A stretch of DNA of 64,000 nt. It comes from Oscillospiraceae bacterium (GTDB taxonomy: Bacteria > Bacillota > Clostridia > Oscillospirales > Ruminococcaceae). Location of the stretch: the NCBI GenBank assembly GCA_017533485.1, contig JAFXIC010000017.1, forward strand, positions 1 to 64,000. Reading direction: 5' to 3'. The position numbers and the translations under genes were made by a program. Shown one piece after another: positions 54,707-63,493 of this stretch. The notes below the pieces were generated by a model that was not told the DNA's origin, ran no database searches, and was given only the letters and a program-made list of their open reading frames with translations. Numbering within the stretch: position 1 is the stretch's first letter; each line of letters starts with the position of its first letter.

Positions 54707-56005
54707 TCACAGAATGTCGATATATTCACCGGAAAGCGCTTTGTTCATACTACGCACAGCACAGAATTTTCCGCACATGGAACAGCTTTCCTCGATCTCA
54801 GGCTTTCTCTCATCGCGTATTTTTCTTGCGGTTTCGGGATCAATAGCACACGCCCACTGTTTTTCCCAGTCAAAGGATCTGCGTGCCTCAGCCATTTGGT
54901 CGTCAATCTCTCTTGCGTGTGGAATATGTTTTGCGATATCGGCAGCGTGCGCAGCGATTTTAGAAGCGATGATGCCCTGTCTGACATCATCTAAATTCGG
55001 GAGCGCAAGATGTTCGGCGGGCGTCACATAACAGAGAAATGCCGCACCATTCATTGCCGCCGCAGCACCGCCTATCGCAGAGGTAATATGGTCATACCCC
55101 GGCGCAATATCCGTAACCAACGGGCCAAGTACATAGAACGGTGCACCCATGCATATCGTCTGTTGTATCTTCATATTCGCGGCAATCTGGTCAAGCGGCA
55201 TATGTCCGGGTCCCTCTATCATTACCTGCACATCTTTTTCCCATGCTCTTTTGGTAAGCTCGCCAAGCCGTACAAGCTCCTCGATCTGACAGACATCTCC
55301 GGCATCCGCAAGGCATCCCGGACGACAAGCGTCACCCAGCGAAATTGTGACGTCATATTCACGGCAAATTTCAAGGATTTCATCGTAATATTCGTAAAAG
55401 GGATTTTCCTTTCCTGTCATGCTCATCCAGGCGAACACCAGGGAACCGCCGCGCGAGACAATATTCATTTTTCTCTTATGCTGTTTGATTTGCTCGATGG
55501 TTTTTCGTGTAATGCCGCAGTGAAGCGTAACGAAGTCAACACCGTCTTCTGCGTGCAGACGTACTACATCAATAAAATCCTTTGCGGTCAGTTCGGCAAG
55601 GTCACGCTGGTAGTGGATCACACTGTCGTAAACCGGAACAGTCCCGATCATTGCCGGACACTCTGCGATCAGTTTTTTCCGGAACGGCTGAGTATTGCCG
55701 TGGGAGGACAAGTCCATCATAGCGTCTGCGCCCATATTCACTGCCGCCATGACCTTCTGCATCTCAGTTTCATAATTCCTGCAATCCCTGGAAACACCCA
55801 GATTGACATTGATTTTTGTACGGAGCATCGACCCGACCGCGGTTGGGTCGATACACTTATGCAGTCTGTTTGCGCATATGACTGCCTGTCCCTTTGCAAC
55901 AAGCGCACGAATTTCTTCCGGTGTGCGGTACTCTTTTTTTGCCGCGATCTCCATTTCCCTTGTGACGATGCCTTTCCTCGCTGCCTCCATTTGTGTTTTG
56001 TACAT
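54707..56005 (-). CDS. thiC: phosphomethylpyrimidine synthase
   Basis: 432 residues, the short form without the long N-terminal part of the enterobacterial enzyme. Makes HMP phosphate from aminoimidazole ribotide by radical SAM chemistry; the C-terminal cluster motif is [11 protein letters not shown]. Domain marks include [22 protein letters not shown] and [20 protein letters not shown] precedes ATG 56005. First gene of the operon behind the TPP riboswitch. Confidence 0.97.
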   Translation of the reverse strand: MYKTQMEAARKGIVTREMEIAAKKEYRTPEEIRALVAKGQAVICANRLHKCIDPTAVGSMLRTKINVNLGVSRDCRNYETEMQKVMAAVNMGADAMMDLSSHGNTQPFRKKLIAECPAMIGTVPVYDSVIHYQRDLAELTAKDFIDVVRLHAEDGVDFVTLHCGITRKTIEQIKQHKRKMNIVSRGGSLVFAWMSMTGKENPFYEYYDEILEICREYDVTISLGDACRPGCLADAGDVCQIEELVRLGELTKRAWEKDVQVMIEGPGHMPLDQIAANMKIQQTICMGAPFYVLGPLVTDIAPGYDHITSAIGGAAAAMNGAAFLCYVTPAEHLALPNLDDVRQGIIASKIAAHAADIAKHIPHAREIDDQMAEARRSFDWEKQWACAIDPETARKIRDERKPEIEESCSMCGKFCAVRSMNKALSGEYIDIL

Positions 56006-56047
56006 AGCTTTCCTCCATAGATTGATTTCAATCAGACAGACGGCAAT

Positions 56048-56082
56048 AAAAAAGGAAGCTACCGATTTCGATAGCTTCCTTT
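56048..56082 (-). terminator. riboswitch terminator hairpin
   Basis: An 11-bp stem (GGAAGCTATCG with its near complement, 56054-56079) is followed by TTTTTTATT on the minus strand, between the TPP aptamer and thiC, so TPP likely stops transcription here. Confidence 0.88.
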
Positions 56083-56127
56083 GCGTGCGCATAAAAAATG
56101 CACCGACGTGTAAGCGTCAGCGCTTTA

Positions 56128-56214
56128 CAGTCGTCCCTACGTTGGCATTATCCAAATCAGGTTATCGGTCGAAGGTCAAACCTTCCTCTCAGCCTGTAAC
56201 ACAAGCTCCCGTCT
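56128..56214 (-). promoter_or_regulatory. TPP riboswitch (THI element)
   Basis: Minus strand reads the conserved pieces in order: GGGAGC, GGCTGAGAGG, the GACC/ACCTGATTTGGATAATG block and CCAACGTAGGGA. It lies about 125-210 bases ahead of thiC, with a terminator after it. It turns off thiCSFGHED when TPP is high. Confidence 0.97.
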
Positions 56215-56230
56215 GTTCAATTGTATAGAC

Positions 56231-56259
56231 ATTATAACACACTCTTGTTTAAAATGCAA
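56231..56259 (-). promoter_or_regulatory. promoter of the thi operon
   Basis: TTGCAT and TATAAT are 17 bases apart on the minus strand, starting RNA about 10 bases before the TPP aptamer. Confidence 0.85.
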
Positions 56260-56371
56260 GTGTTTTTTGAATTAAATTTATGGGTTTGTTCACGCTTCTA
56301 TTCTATATGATACCACATCCGTTGCTTGATGGGGTGGCATGGGAGAAAAGAATCTTTCTTTCCCGGTATGA

Positions 56372-56400
56372 TTGCATTCTGTATGTGCTTATGGTATAAT
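56372..56400 (+). promoter_or_regulatory. promoter of the sigma/anti-sigma operon
   Basis: TTGCAT and TATAAT are 17 bases apart. The transcript would have a 145-base leader to the sigma gene, which holds a short hydrophobic open frame (from 56416) without a clear ribosome site and nothing else I can name. Confidence 0.65.
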
Positions 56401-56551
56401 TTTATGGGAAAATGTATGATAAAGAAACCGAAAAGCAAATGGCTGATTCTTGCGGTACTTGTTTTTCTCAATATCGCAAAGCAGCGAGTCCAAAATTTTT
56501 TTCTTTTAACGTGTAATTTTACTTTGTATTTTTCGTTCTAATAGACGAAGG

Positions 56552-57133
56552 GTGATCAGAAAGGTGGTGGCCGACACGAAAGATCATGAAATCATACTGC
56601 TGTACGAGCAACGAGATCAGCAGGCGATCCATCAGACAAAGGTGGCGTATGGAAGATTATGCGAATCCGTTGCACAGAATATTCTGGGGAACAGAGAAGA
56701 CGCGGAGGAATGTGTATCCGATGCGCTTCTGAACGTGTGGAATGCGATTCCCCCTGCAAAGCCGCGTAATTTCTGTGCATATCTGCTCCGACTGGTGAGA
56801 AATCATGCAATCAGCCGATATCGTGAAAGGCGCAGTGTGAAGCGCGGAGACGGCCATCTCCCGCAAACACTGGATGAACTTTCGGATTGTATCACGTCGC
56901 GTGAAAATGTCGAAGCAGAACTCGATCGCCGTGCAATCCTCGACGCCATTACGCGCTTCCTCGGTCAGATTCCGGAGCAGCAGCGTCATCTGTTTGTGCG
57001 TCGGTATTGGTATGCTTCATCGGTTTCGGAATTGGCTGAAGATTTTGATATGTCGGAGAGCCATGTTTCGGTTACCCTTTTACGTATTCGCAAGCGGCTG
57101 CGCAATCAATTGGAAAAGGAGGGGCTGCTTTGA
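56552..57133 (+). CDS. ECF-like RNA polymerase sigma factor
   Basis: 193 residues. Region 2 is seen in ILGNREDAEECVSDALLNVWNAIPP and LLRLVRNHAISRYRERR; region 4 in SVSELAEDFDMSESHVSVTLLRIRKRLR with a helix-turn-helix. It should direct RNA polymerase to a small regulon. The start is uncertain: GTG 56552 is used here, while GTG 56564/56567 also follow weak sites. Its stop overlaps the TTG start of the anti-sigma gene (TTGA), which implies coupled, near equal synthesis as for sigma/anti-sigma pairs. Confidence 0.9.
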   Translation: MIRKVVADTKDHEIILLYEQRDQQAIHQTKVAYGRLCESVAQNILGNREDAEECVSDALLNVWNAIPPAKPRNFCAYLLRLVRNHAISRYRERRSVKRGDGHLPQTLDELSDCITSRENVEAELDRRAILDAITRFLGQIPEQQRHLFVRRYWYASSVSELAEDFDMSESHVSVTLLRIRKRLRNQLEKEGLL

Positions 57134-58176
57134 ACGAGCGTGATTTATTTGAATTGCTGAGCGAGCTGCCGGACGATTATATCACGGCAGCAGCCGGCCC
57201 CCATAAGCGAAATCATACAATGATTCTTCGGTTTGTGTCCGCGCTTGCAGCCTGCTTGGTGCTGGTGATTGCAGCAGGTGTCTATTCCGCAGTCCGTGTC
57301 CGTCCGCCGCAGCAGCTTGAAACGACAACGACTGCTGCGCAGACAACAACATACCCTTCCACAACAGATCCGGCTCCGACAGATTCTACTTCGATCTCGC
57401 AATCCACAAGCCTGAAAACGGAAATGACGATATCATCCACAGAGTCAACCGCAACTGTTTCCACCGCAGAAACGAGTAATCTGAGTAGTACCGCGTCCTC
57501 CGAATCACATTCTTTGACGGTTCCGAGTTCAGAGACATCGGTTTCTGCAACGACTTCTTCCACCGAATCGAATCCTACGACTTACTCTGCCACAACAAGC
57601 ACGGAAACGTATATTCCGGAATTTACCAACACGGGTATTTCCTCAGAGATTACCCTCAACCCCACAATTACCACGGAAGAAACAACTTTTCCGGAAAGCT
57701 GGCCTGAATATACTAGGACTGAATGTACGACGACGGGAGAGAATCCGGGCGGAGCAACGAGCGGAGAAACGATTGGAACCGTTTTGATCCAAAAGACATT
57801 CATGACGGAGGAAAGCCTGCCGGACGGTGTGATTGATTTTGAGTATTCGTTACAGCTGTATCGGGATACAATTCCGCAATATATCACAAAAGGCTATCCC
57901 GAGCTGGTATTTGACCTTTCGAATTATCAGTATCTTTGTCTGGATATCCGGACGAACTGGATGGATGCTGCGGTATATGACGGGTACTATGACAACGGTG
58001 TGTTTTTCCTGAATGCGGCAATTCTGGCAGAGTCTTCTGAAACCGGAAAAAATCAAATCCGGATTTATCTGGAGCTTCCGAGATCGCTGAACGTGGACCC
58101 GGATGACTTTAGCGTGGATTTCCAAAAGGTGGCCAATCGCTTTGATCAGTATGACCTGGATCGGATCGTGATCTGA
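57130..58176 (+). CDS. probable anti-sigma factor / surface sensor
   Basis: 348 residues, start TTG overlapping the sigma stop. A short cytoplasmic head (about 1-35, ERDLFELLSELPDDYI) is followed by one membrane segment (about 37-55), then about 150 residues of Ser/Thr-rich linker and an outside domain of about 125 residues (from PDGVIDFEYSLQLYRDT). The plan matches single-pass anti-sigma factors that hold a sigma inside and read a signal outside, like RsgI in clostridial cellulosome regulation, but the outside domain is not a carbohydrate-binding module I recognise. The head has no zinc motif. Function is inferred from position and topology. Confidence 0.8.
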   Translation: MNERDLFELLSELPDDYITAAAGPHKRNHTMILRFVSALAACLVLVIAAGVYSAVRVRPPQQLETTTTAAQTTTYPSTTDPAPTDSTSISQSTSLKTEMTISSTESTATVSTAETSNLSSTASSESHSLTVPSSETSVSATTSSTESNPTTYSATTSTETYIPEFTNTGISSEITLNPTITTEETTFPESWPEYTRTECTTTGENPGGATSGETIGTVLIQKTFMTEESLPDGVIDFEYSLQLYRDTIPQYITKGYPELVFDLSNYQYLCLDIRTNWMDAAVYDGYYDNGVFFLNAAILAESSETGKNQIRIYLELPRSLNVDPDDFSVDFQKVANRFDQYDLDRIVI

Positions 58177-58206
58177 AATTTGAAATAACGAAATGGAGGT
58201 ATATTT

Positions 58207-59382
58207 ATGAAAAAGAAAGTATTGTCTATGATGTTGAGTGCCGCAATGCTCTGCGGTACACTGCCGGCGATGCACGCTTCAGCCCTTTACTGCTGGGGAA
58301 CTGCGTCCGGTGAGAAGTTCCGTGATATGCAGCTGCTTGATGATAAGGGGATGTTCCAATGGATCGGGTACGGCGGCGTACCCGGCACACCCAGAGATTA
58401 TCAGGTTTATACCCATCATTTTTCGTTTGACGTTGAACAAGAAGTGACATATGCGGATACGGGTGAAACAAGAATCGAAACAACGCATCGTGAGGGCGAT
58501 AGCATCTATGTCTTGAATCCGCGTAAGGAGAAGCTTCGTATTGTATTGCGGAATGATCTGGATGAAACGGAAGCCAAGCAGAAAGCTGTAGCAATTCTGA
58601 GAAAGTATTATCCGGAGATGCTGGTTGGTGCGGACAGCACAGGCTTTCCTGCATCGTTTTACCCGGTATCCGAATATACTTACGAACTTCATGACCGAAG
58701 TGAAACGGTCGGTTCCGAAGAAATATCTGCTGCGATCATGAAAGAACTTGCGGAAGCAGGGCTTATTTCTGAGTTTTACACATGGGGACAGATCGCAGAT
58801 TATCAGGAAGTCTGGTACTCGTATCCGACTGCATATTATCCGATCAGTCATAAGTGGAACAGCACCTATACTGCGCTGGAAGATGTTACGTATGACTGGA
58901 ATGCCGTGGAAGCATGGGTAAACGAAAATTATCCCGAATGCGAATTTGTCTGTGTGACAGCGGAGGATCCTGAAACTGCTAAAATCATCGGACAATACGA
59001 TTCTGCACAGGACAGAGTCTTTTACGCTGATGATATTGAGCGGATGTATGCAGTGATTCCGCCGGACGGAACTTCATTTGCAGCGCATTTTGCAATTGCC
59101 GCAGATCTTTACGAACAGTTTGGTCTGGCAGCGCATTGGCTGTGTCCGGAATCTATGACAGCGCCAATGATTGGTCAGAACGCACTTGCAGTGGAAGGCG
59201 ATGCGAATCTGGATTGCTCGGTGGATATTTCGGACGCGATTCTGACCGCAAGACTTGCCACAGAGGACAGCACAGTTATGGTCAGCAGTCAGGGAAAAGT
59301 CAACGCTGATTGTGACGGGGTATCCGGTATTACTGCTGCTGACGCTGCCCGAATTCTAAAGTACATTGCAAAGCTGAACTAA
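58207..59382 (+). CDS. dockerin protein of unknown function behind the anti-sigma gene
   Basis: 391 residues: signal peptide (1-27), about 290 residues of unrecognised sequence (two alpha/beta-looking parts, with repeated KAVAILRKYYPEM and VEAWVNENYPECEF elements that may be related subdomains) and a dockerin (about 328-391; GDANLDCSVDISDAIL and ADCDGVSGITAADAARI). The dockerin is of the GH9/NAGPA/GH10-like class. AATGGAGG precedes the start, 30 bases after the anti-sigma gene with no terminator, so it probably belongs to the same operon. It could be a ligand, inhibitor or target of the sensor. Confidence 0.85.
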   Translation: MKKKVLSMMLSAAMLCGTLPAMHASALYCWGTASGEKFRDMQLLDDKGMFQWIGYGGVPGTPRDYQVYTHHFSFDVEQEVTYADTGETRIETTHREGDSIYVLNPRKEKLRIVLRNDLDETEAKQKAVAILRKYYPEMLVGADSTGFPASFYPVSEYTYELHDRSETVGSEEISAAIMKELAEAGLISEFYTWGQIADYQEVWYSYPTAYYPISHKWNSTYTALEDVTYDWNAVEAWVNENYPECEFVCVTAEDPETAKIIGQYDSAQDRVFYADDIERMYAVIPPDGTSFAAHFAIAADLYEQFGLAAHWLCPESMTAPMIGQNALAVEGDANLDCSVDISDAILTARLATEDSTVMVSSQGKVNADCDGVSGITAADAARILKYIAKLN

Positions 59383-59530
59383 TACGCTGATAGGCTGCCT
59401 GAGGAAGGATTGATTAGGAAAAAGAGAGGATTGTCTATACTATGCTAGGCGGCGAACCGATGACTGTCACGGAATTTTTCGAGAGCGGATTATATTTCAG
59501 TGAACATAGCTAAGGATGAGAATTCAAATC

Positions 59531-59570
59531 AAAAGCAGTCAGAGCGTAATTGCGCTCTGACTGCTTTTAA
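59531..59570. terminator. bidirectional terminator between dockerin and LysR genes
   Basis: A perfect 16-bp stem (59531-59546 with 59553-59568) flanked by A- and T-runs. The 150 bases before it hold one 23-codon open frame (59442-59513) without a clear ribosome site. Confidence 0.92.
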
Positions 59571-59671
59571 AGTAAGAATAGTTGCTATATGAGTTATTTG
59601 TCAAGCTGTTTTGGTATATTGGTAGGCTTGATCGAGATGAGTGGAAAATTATTTTTATCCGTTTAGAAGGA

Positions 59672-60544
59672 TCAAAACATTTCAATAAATTTCTTTTTGG
59701 CACTTGACGCCTGCTCATTTTCCAGCCAGCAAAGCTCCAGTGTACGTTCCGGCAAAGGCTGATCCAGCTGAATTTCAAAAAGCTCTCCTCTTATATCCGA
59801 GAATTCTCGGGTAACACAGGATATACCCAGCCCGATGCGAGCGAAATCAATCAGAAGCTCGTGGGCTCCCAGTTCGATCTCAGGCTTGAGTATAATTCCG
59901 TCCGAGAAAAATTCGGCGTCTACAGCTCTTCGGGAGTTTGAGAGCGTTTCAAGCATGATCAGCGGATATTCGATCAGCTGTTTTCGCGTTATGGTTTTAC
60001 CGCTCAGTGCCTTATATGCACTTCCGCCGATAAACACATCATGAAGATGCAGGCAGGTTTTGCGTGAAAATTTTTCTTCTGTAACCGGTGAATTCACAAA
60101 GGCAATATCAATTTTTCCTGCCGAAAGCAGGGAAAAAGCCTCCGTACTTGTGCGGTTTACAACCGTCAGACGTACATTGGGATACAGCTCATTCCAGCGT
60201 TTCAGATATGGAAGCAGATAATATTTCGCAACCGTATCAGCAGCACATATACAAAGACTGCCCTCCTGAAGAAGTCTTAAACGCGTTATTTTTTCCTCAG
60301 CCTCGCCGATCGTTTCAATTGCAGGGATGATCGCGGAATATAGTGCATTTGCCTCTGCGGTAGGGATTACCGATCGTTTTCCCCGTACAAAAAGCTTGAC
60401 ATCCAGGAGAAATTCGAGCTGTTTGACAGACTGGCTGATGGCACTCTGGGTGACATAAAGCCGTCTTGCCGCTTCTGAGAATGAACGCGATTCGTAAACA
60501 ACGCTGAATGTACGGTAATAATCCAGTGAAAATCGTTCTTTCAT
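59672..60544 (-). CDS. LysR-family transcriptional regulator
   Basis: 290 residues. N-terminal winged helix (LDYYRTFSVVYESRSFSEAARRLYVTQ and SQSVKQLEFLLDVKLF), then a periplasmic-binding-like effector domain (about 90-290). Divergent from the CofE-like gene with 190 bases between them, so it is probably its regulator, with sites in the AT-rich space 60575-60625. The effector is unknown. A GAGGTG site precedes ATG 60544. Confidence 0.93.
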   Translation of the reverse strand: MKERFSLDYYRTFSVVYESRSFSEAARRLYVTQSAISQSVKQLEFLLDVKLFVRGKRSVIPTAEANALYSAIIPAIETIGEAEEKITRLRLLQEGSLCICAADTVAKYYLLPYLKRWNELYPNVRLTVVNRTSTEAFSLLSAGKIDIAFVNSPVTEEKFSRKTCLHLHDVFIGGSAYKALSGKTITRKQLIEYPLIMLETLSNSRRAVDAEFFSDGIILKPEIELGAHELLIDFARIGLGISCVTREFSDIRGELFEIQLDQPLPERTLELCWLENEQASSAKKKFIEMF

Positions 60545-60595
60545 AACACACCTCTATCCATTAGAAAAACTTATGATATTATTCGAATTATAATA

Positions 60596-60624
60596 TTGAC
60601 TTATATAAAGAATTATAGTATAAT
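60596..60624 (+). promoter_or_regulatory. promoter of the CofE-like gene
   Basis: TTGACT and TATAAT are 17 bases apart in very AT-rich DNA between the divergent LysR and ligase genes; a LysR operator is expected here. Confidence 0.8.
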
Positions 60625-60736
60625 AAATATGTAATGTCAAGAGGATATCTTATGATAGTTCTCGGACGATCGCATATAATTATTGCAAAAGCAATGATTT
60701 CAGACCGCATCATGCGGCAGAATGGAGAGTTTTATT

Positions 60737-61927
60737 ATGGAAAGAACAATCGGTACAGTAGTTCGCGGCGTAAGAGCACCCATTATCCGTGAGGGTGATG
60801 ACCTTGCACAGATTGTAACAGATACTATCTGCAACTGTCTCGAGGCTGAAAATATCGCTGTCGGCAGCAAGGATATCGTAGCTGTTACGGAGTCCATACT
60901 TGCAAGAGCACAGGGAAACTATGCAAATGTAAAGGATATTGCTGATGATGTCAAGGCAAAGTTTCCGTCCGGTCATATCGGTGTAATTTTCCCGATTCTC
61001 AGCCGCAACCGTTTTGCGATCTGTCTCAAGGGCTTTGCAATGGGAGCCAAGAAGATCACACTTATGCTCAGCTATCCTTCTGACGAGGTTGGAAATCACC
61101 TTTTTGATATCGACCTTCTTGACGAAAAGGGCGTTGATCCATATGCAGATGTACTTTCCGAAGAAAAATACCGTGAGCTTTTCGGATATGATGTTCATCC
61201 GTTCACAGGTGTTGACTATGTGGACTACTACAAGAAGCTTGTTGAATCCTGCGGCTGCGAATGTGAAATCGTATTTGCAAATAAAGCAGCAGCTATTCTT
61301 GATTATACAAAGGATGTTCTCTGCTGTGATATTCATACAAGAGCCCGCACAAAGCGTCTTCTGAAGAAGGCAGGCGCTGAAAATGTTTTCGGTATGGATG
61401 ATATTCTCACATCTTCCGTAAACGGCAGCGGATATAATGATTTCTGTGGTCTTCTCGGCTCCAATAAGGCAACGGAAGAAACCGTAAAGCTTTTCCCTAT
61501 CAAGTCACAGGAATTTGTTGACCGTGTTCAGGCACTTCTTCTGGAAAGAACAGGCAAGACGATTGAGGTTATGGTATACGGTGACGGTGCATTCAAGGAT
61601 CCGGTAGGAAAGATCTGGGAGCTTGCTGACCCGGTTGTATCTCCGGGTTATACAAAGGGACTTGCAGGTACACCAAATGAGCTTAAGCTGAAGTATCTGG
61701 CAGACAATGATTTTGCTGATCTTTCGGGAGATGCGCTTAAGGCAGCTATCTCGCAGCGTATCCAGGAGAAGGATACGAACCTCAAGGGCAGCATGGCTTC
61801 TGAGGGTACAACGCCAAGACAGCTCACAGACCTGATCGGTTCTCTCTGTGACCTTACATCCGGCAGCGGTGATAAGGGTACTCCTATCATCTATGTTCAG
61901 GGTTATTTCGATAATTACACTGTATGA
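60737..61927 (+). CDS. CofE-like coenzyme F420-0:L-glutamate ligase family protein
   Basis: 396 residues. The N-terminal GVRAPIIREGDDLAQIVTD and the VAVTESILARAQGNY segment, plus DGAFKDPVGKIWELADPVV, fit the F420 ligase family. True CofE joins glutamate to F420-0, but this lineage is not known to make F420 and no other F420 gene is present here. The protein is about 150 residues longer than archaeal CofE. It is likely an amide ligase with another substrate. GGAGAG precedes ATG 60737. Codon use is highly biased, hinting at strong expression. Confidence 0.85.
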   Translation: MERTIGTVVRGVRAPIIREGDDLAQIVTDTICNCLEAENIAVGSKDIVAVTESILARAQGNYANVKDIADDVKAKFPSGHIGVIFPILSRNRFAICLKGFAMGAKKITLMLSYPSDEVGNHLFDIDLLDEKGVDPYADVLSEEKYRELFGYDVHPFTGVDYVDYYKKLVESCGCECEIVFANKAAAILDYTKDVLCCDIHTRARTKRLLKKAGAENVFGMDDILTSSVNGSGYNDFCGLLGSNKATEETVKLFPIKSQEFVDRVQALLLERTGKTIEVMVYGDGAFKDPVGKIWELADPVVSPGYTKGLAGTPNELKLKYLADNDFADLSGDALKAAISQRIQEKDTNLKGSMASEGTTPRQLTDLIGSLCDLTSGSGDKGTPIIYVQGYFDNYTV

Positions 61928-62000
61928 TATCACTGCTTTTAGCGTAGAGGCAAGTTATTTAAGGGACATCTGAAAAAGACGTTTTATCGTATATACAGAA

Positions 62001-62038
62001 AGGCTGCGTAGCAAATGAAATGCTATGCAGTCTTTTTT
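62001..62038 (+). terminator. terminator after CofE-like gene
   Basis: GGCTGCGTAGCA pairs with TGCTATGCAGTC (62002-62032) and is followed by TTTTTT. Confidence 0.9.
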
Positions 62039-62200
62039 GATTACATGAGATCTTCAGAGTTTTTTATTCTTCTTAGAAAAACTGATGTGCGATTACAGCG
62101 TCGTGGGCCAATCCCGAGTTATATAGTTTTGGCCAAGTTGTTCGGAGTGTTTTGCATGGCGCATAATGACCATAAATCGCTGAATCATGTGAGAAATAAA
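62039..62200. other. intergenic stretch without a recognisable gene
   Basis: Between the CofE-like terminator and the nuclease terminator. A 120-codon open frame crosses it (62015-62377) but has no ribosome site, starts inside a terminator and shows no family features. I see no RNA gene here. Confidence 0.5.
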
Positions 62201-62236
62201 AAAGTAGGTTATGAAAACGAATCACAACCTACTTCA
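62201..62236 (-). terminator. terminator after the nuclease-like gene
   Basis: AAGTAGGTT pairs with AACCTACTT (62202-62234), followed on the minus strand by TTTTTTATTTC, 145 bases past the nuclease stop. Confidence 0.8.
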
Positions 62237-62381
62237 ATATGTCAATACGTGACGAAATTGATCACTAGAATTTCTGACGTATTTTCGTACTTTTCAGCAC
62301 GTAAGTTGCAATCCGCTTCGTTATGCTTCTTTTCTATATCATACCAAATATATTTTTTAAAAAGCACTCGTGCGTAGTCTA

Positions 62382-63344
62382 TTAATTGAAATTTTGATCA
62401 AGCTGAAAGTCCACAGTTTTCTGCGCTATTCCATATGATTCAAGACTTAATCTCATATTACCGAGTTTTAATTGTTCATAATGCTGTATCATTGCATCAA
62501 AACGAGTTTGTATAAATGGTGTTTGTTCAGATAGATAATTAATCAAATCTTTCTCTGCAAGTTTTTCTCCTTCCCATATAGAATAAACCGTTTTATCTGT
62601 TCTTATTGTTCCGTTTATCATGAAATTGTTAAGCTCATTTATAAATCTAACAGGGTGTCCAGAAAAAGAAAGACCGTTGAATAATCTGTTTCCAAATACG
62701 ATACAGGTAAGAATCTTTCTGGGTTTATATGGTATTTTCCGTTGCTTTAACAAAGATTTTTGATAATCTTGATTCCCAAATGCAGCTTTGCATAAATCCA
62801 ATTGTTTAGTCGCTTTATGCAAGTGGTCATTGTCCCCACGCATTTCAAAATTATTTACAGGACAAAGTGGACATTTGCATTCTATAATCAATATATAATT
62901 ATCTGTGATAACAAGAACGTCTATTTCACCAGATTTTTGTTTGTGTTTAACTTTAACATTAGTTAGTACAATGGGATGTAGAGTACATTGATTAAATATC
63001 TGCGCGCATTCAGTTACCATTGGTTCTGACATCGAATTAGATTCTTGGTTACCAGAGGTTCTTGAAATTGCAATACAATTTCTTAGAAGATTACTCTTTG
63101 CTGTAATTGACATTGGAATATGATAATATCCATTTAATAGAACTAATGGTGTGTACTGTAAATCAATTTTCTTTTCAAAAGATGTCGTGAATAGACGGAT
63201 TATTTCGTCAGTTTTCACACTGTCATTAAAAACACCATTAATGATTTCTTTTAGATCTTTTATTGAAAAAGCAGGAACAATTGAATTGAAAACAATACTC
63301 TTTGATTCATTTGGATATAAGTAATCGGTAGTGAGATAGCACAT
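62382..63344 (-). CDS. PD-(D/E)XK (NERD-like) nuclease-domain protein, AT-rich
   Basis: 320 residues. The core GEIDVLVITDNYILIIECKCPL carries the Asp and Glu-x-Lys of PD-(D/E)XK nucleases, preceded by a helix and followed by a region with KQRKIPYKPRKILTCIVFG. Such proteins are often DNA nucleases, restriction-type or NERD-domain, in mobile or defence settings. The gene is visibly more AT-rich than its neighbours, a sign of transfer. The start is doubtful: no ribosome site precedes ATG 63344 and an in-frame stop lies about 30 bases upstream, close to the IS. The N terminus may have been cut by the IS insertion. Confidence 0.75.
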   Translation of the reverse strand: MCYLTTDYLYPNESKSIVFNSIVPAFSIKDLKEIINGVFNDSVKTDEIIRLFTTSFEKKIDLQYTPLVLLNGYYHIPMSITAKSNLLRNCIAISRTSGNQESNSMSEPMVTECAQIFNQCTLHPIVLTNVKVKHKQKSGEIDVLVITDNYILIIECKCPLCPVNNFEMRGDNDHLHKATKQLDLCKAAFGNQDYQKSLLKQRKIPYKPRKILTCIVFGNRLFNGLSFSGHPVRFINELNNFMINGTIRTDKTVYSIWEGEKLAEKDLINYLSEQTPFIQTRFDAMIQHYEQLKLGNMRLSLESYGIAQKTVDFQLDQNFN

Positions 63345-63407
63345 AAAAATAAAAATCCGCTGAAGCTTAATTAGTCTCTCCTCGGGCTAAATAAAACCCT
63401 CGTAGTA

Positions 63408-63436
63408 TCGACAAAAGCGATAAAACATGGTATAAT
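63408..63436 (+). promoter_or_regulatory. promoter of the transposase gene
   Basis: TCGACA and TATAAT are 17 bases apart, 57 bases ahead of the transposase start. Confidence 0.6.
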
Positions 63437-63493
63437 AGAAGTGCAAAGAAAAAGCCGGAAAAGGAGAAAAAAGCTTGCACTTCGGAGGATGCC

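Noticed and set aside
56326..56541. 71-codon open frame before the sigma gene
   Set aside because: It spans the sigma promoter. A shorter part from 56416 (hydrophobic) lies in the leader but has no ribosome site.
56500..56545. Possible ECF-type autoregulated promoter (AAC ... CGTT) right before the sigma gene
   Set aside because: The match is loose in an AT-rich stretch and the consensus of this sigma is unknown; a good housekeeping promoter exists at 56372.
59442..59513. 23-codon open frame MLGGEPMTVTEFFESGLYF and on
   Set aside because: Too short and without a good ribosome site; may be a gene remnant but cannot be supported.
62015..62377. 120-codon open frame on the plus strand
   Set aside because: Starts inside the terminator of the CofE-like gene and crosses the terminator of the nuclease gene; no ribosome site.
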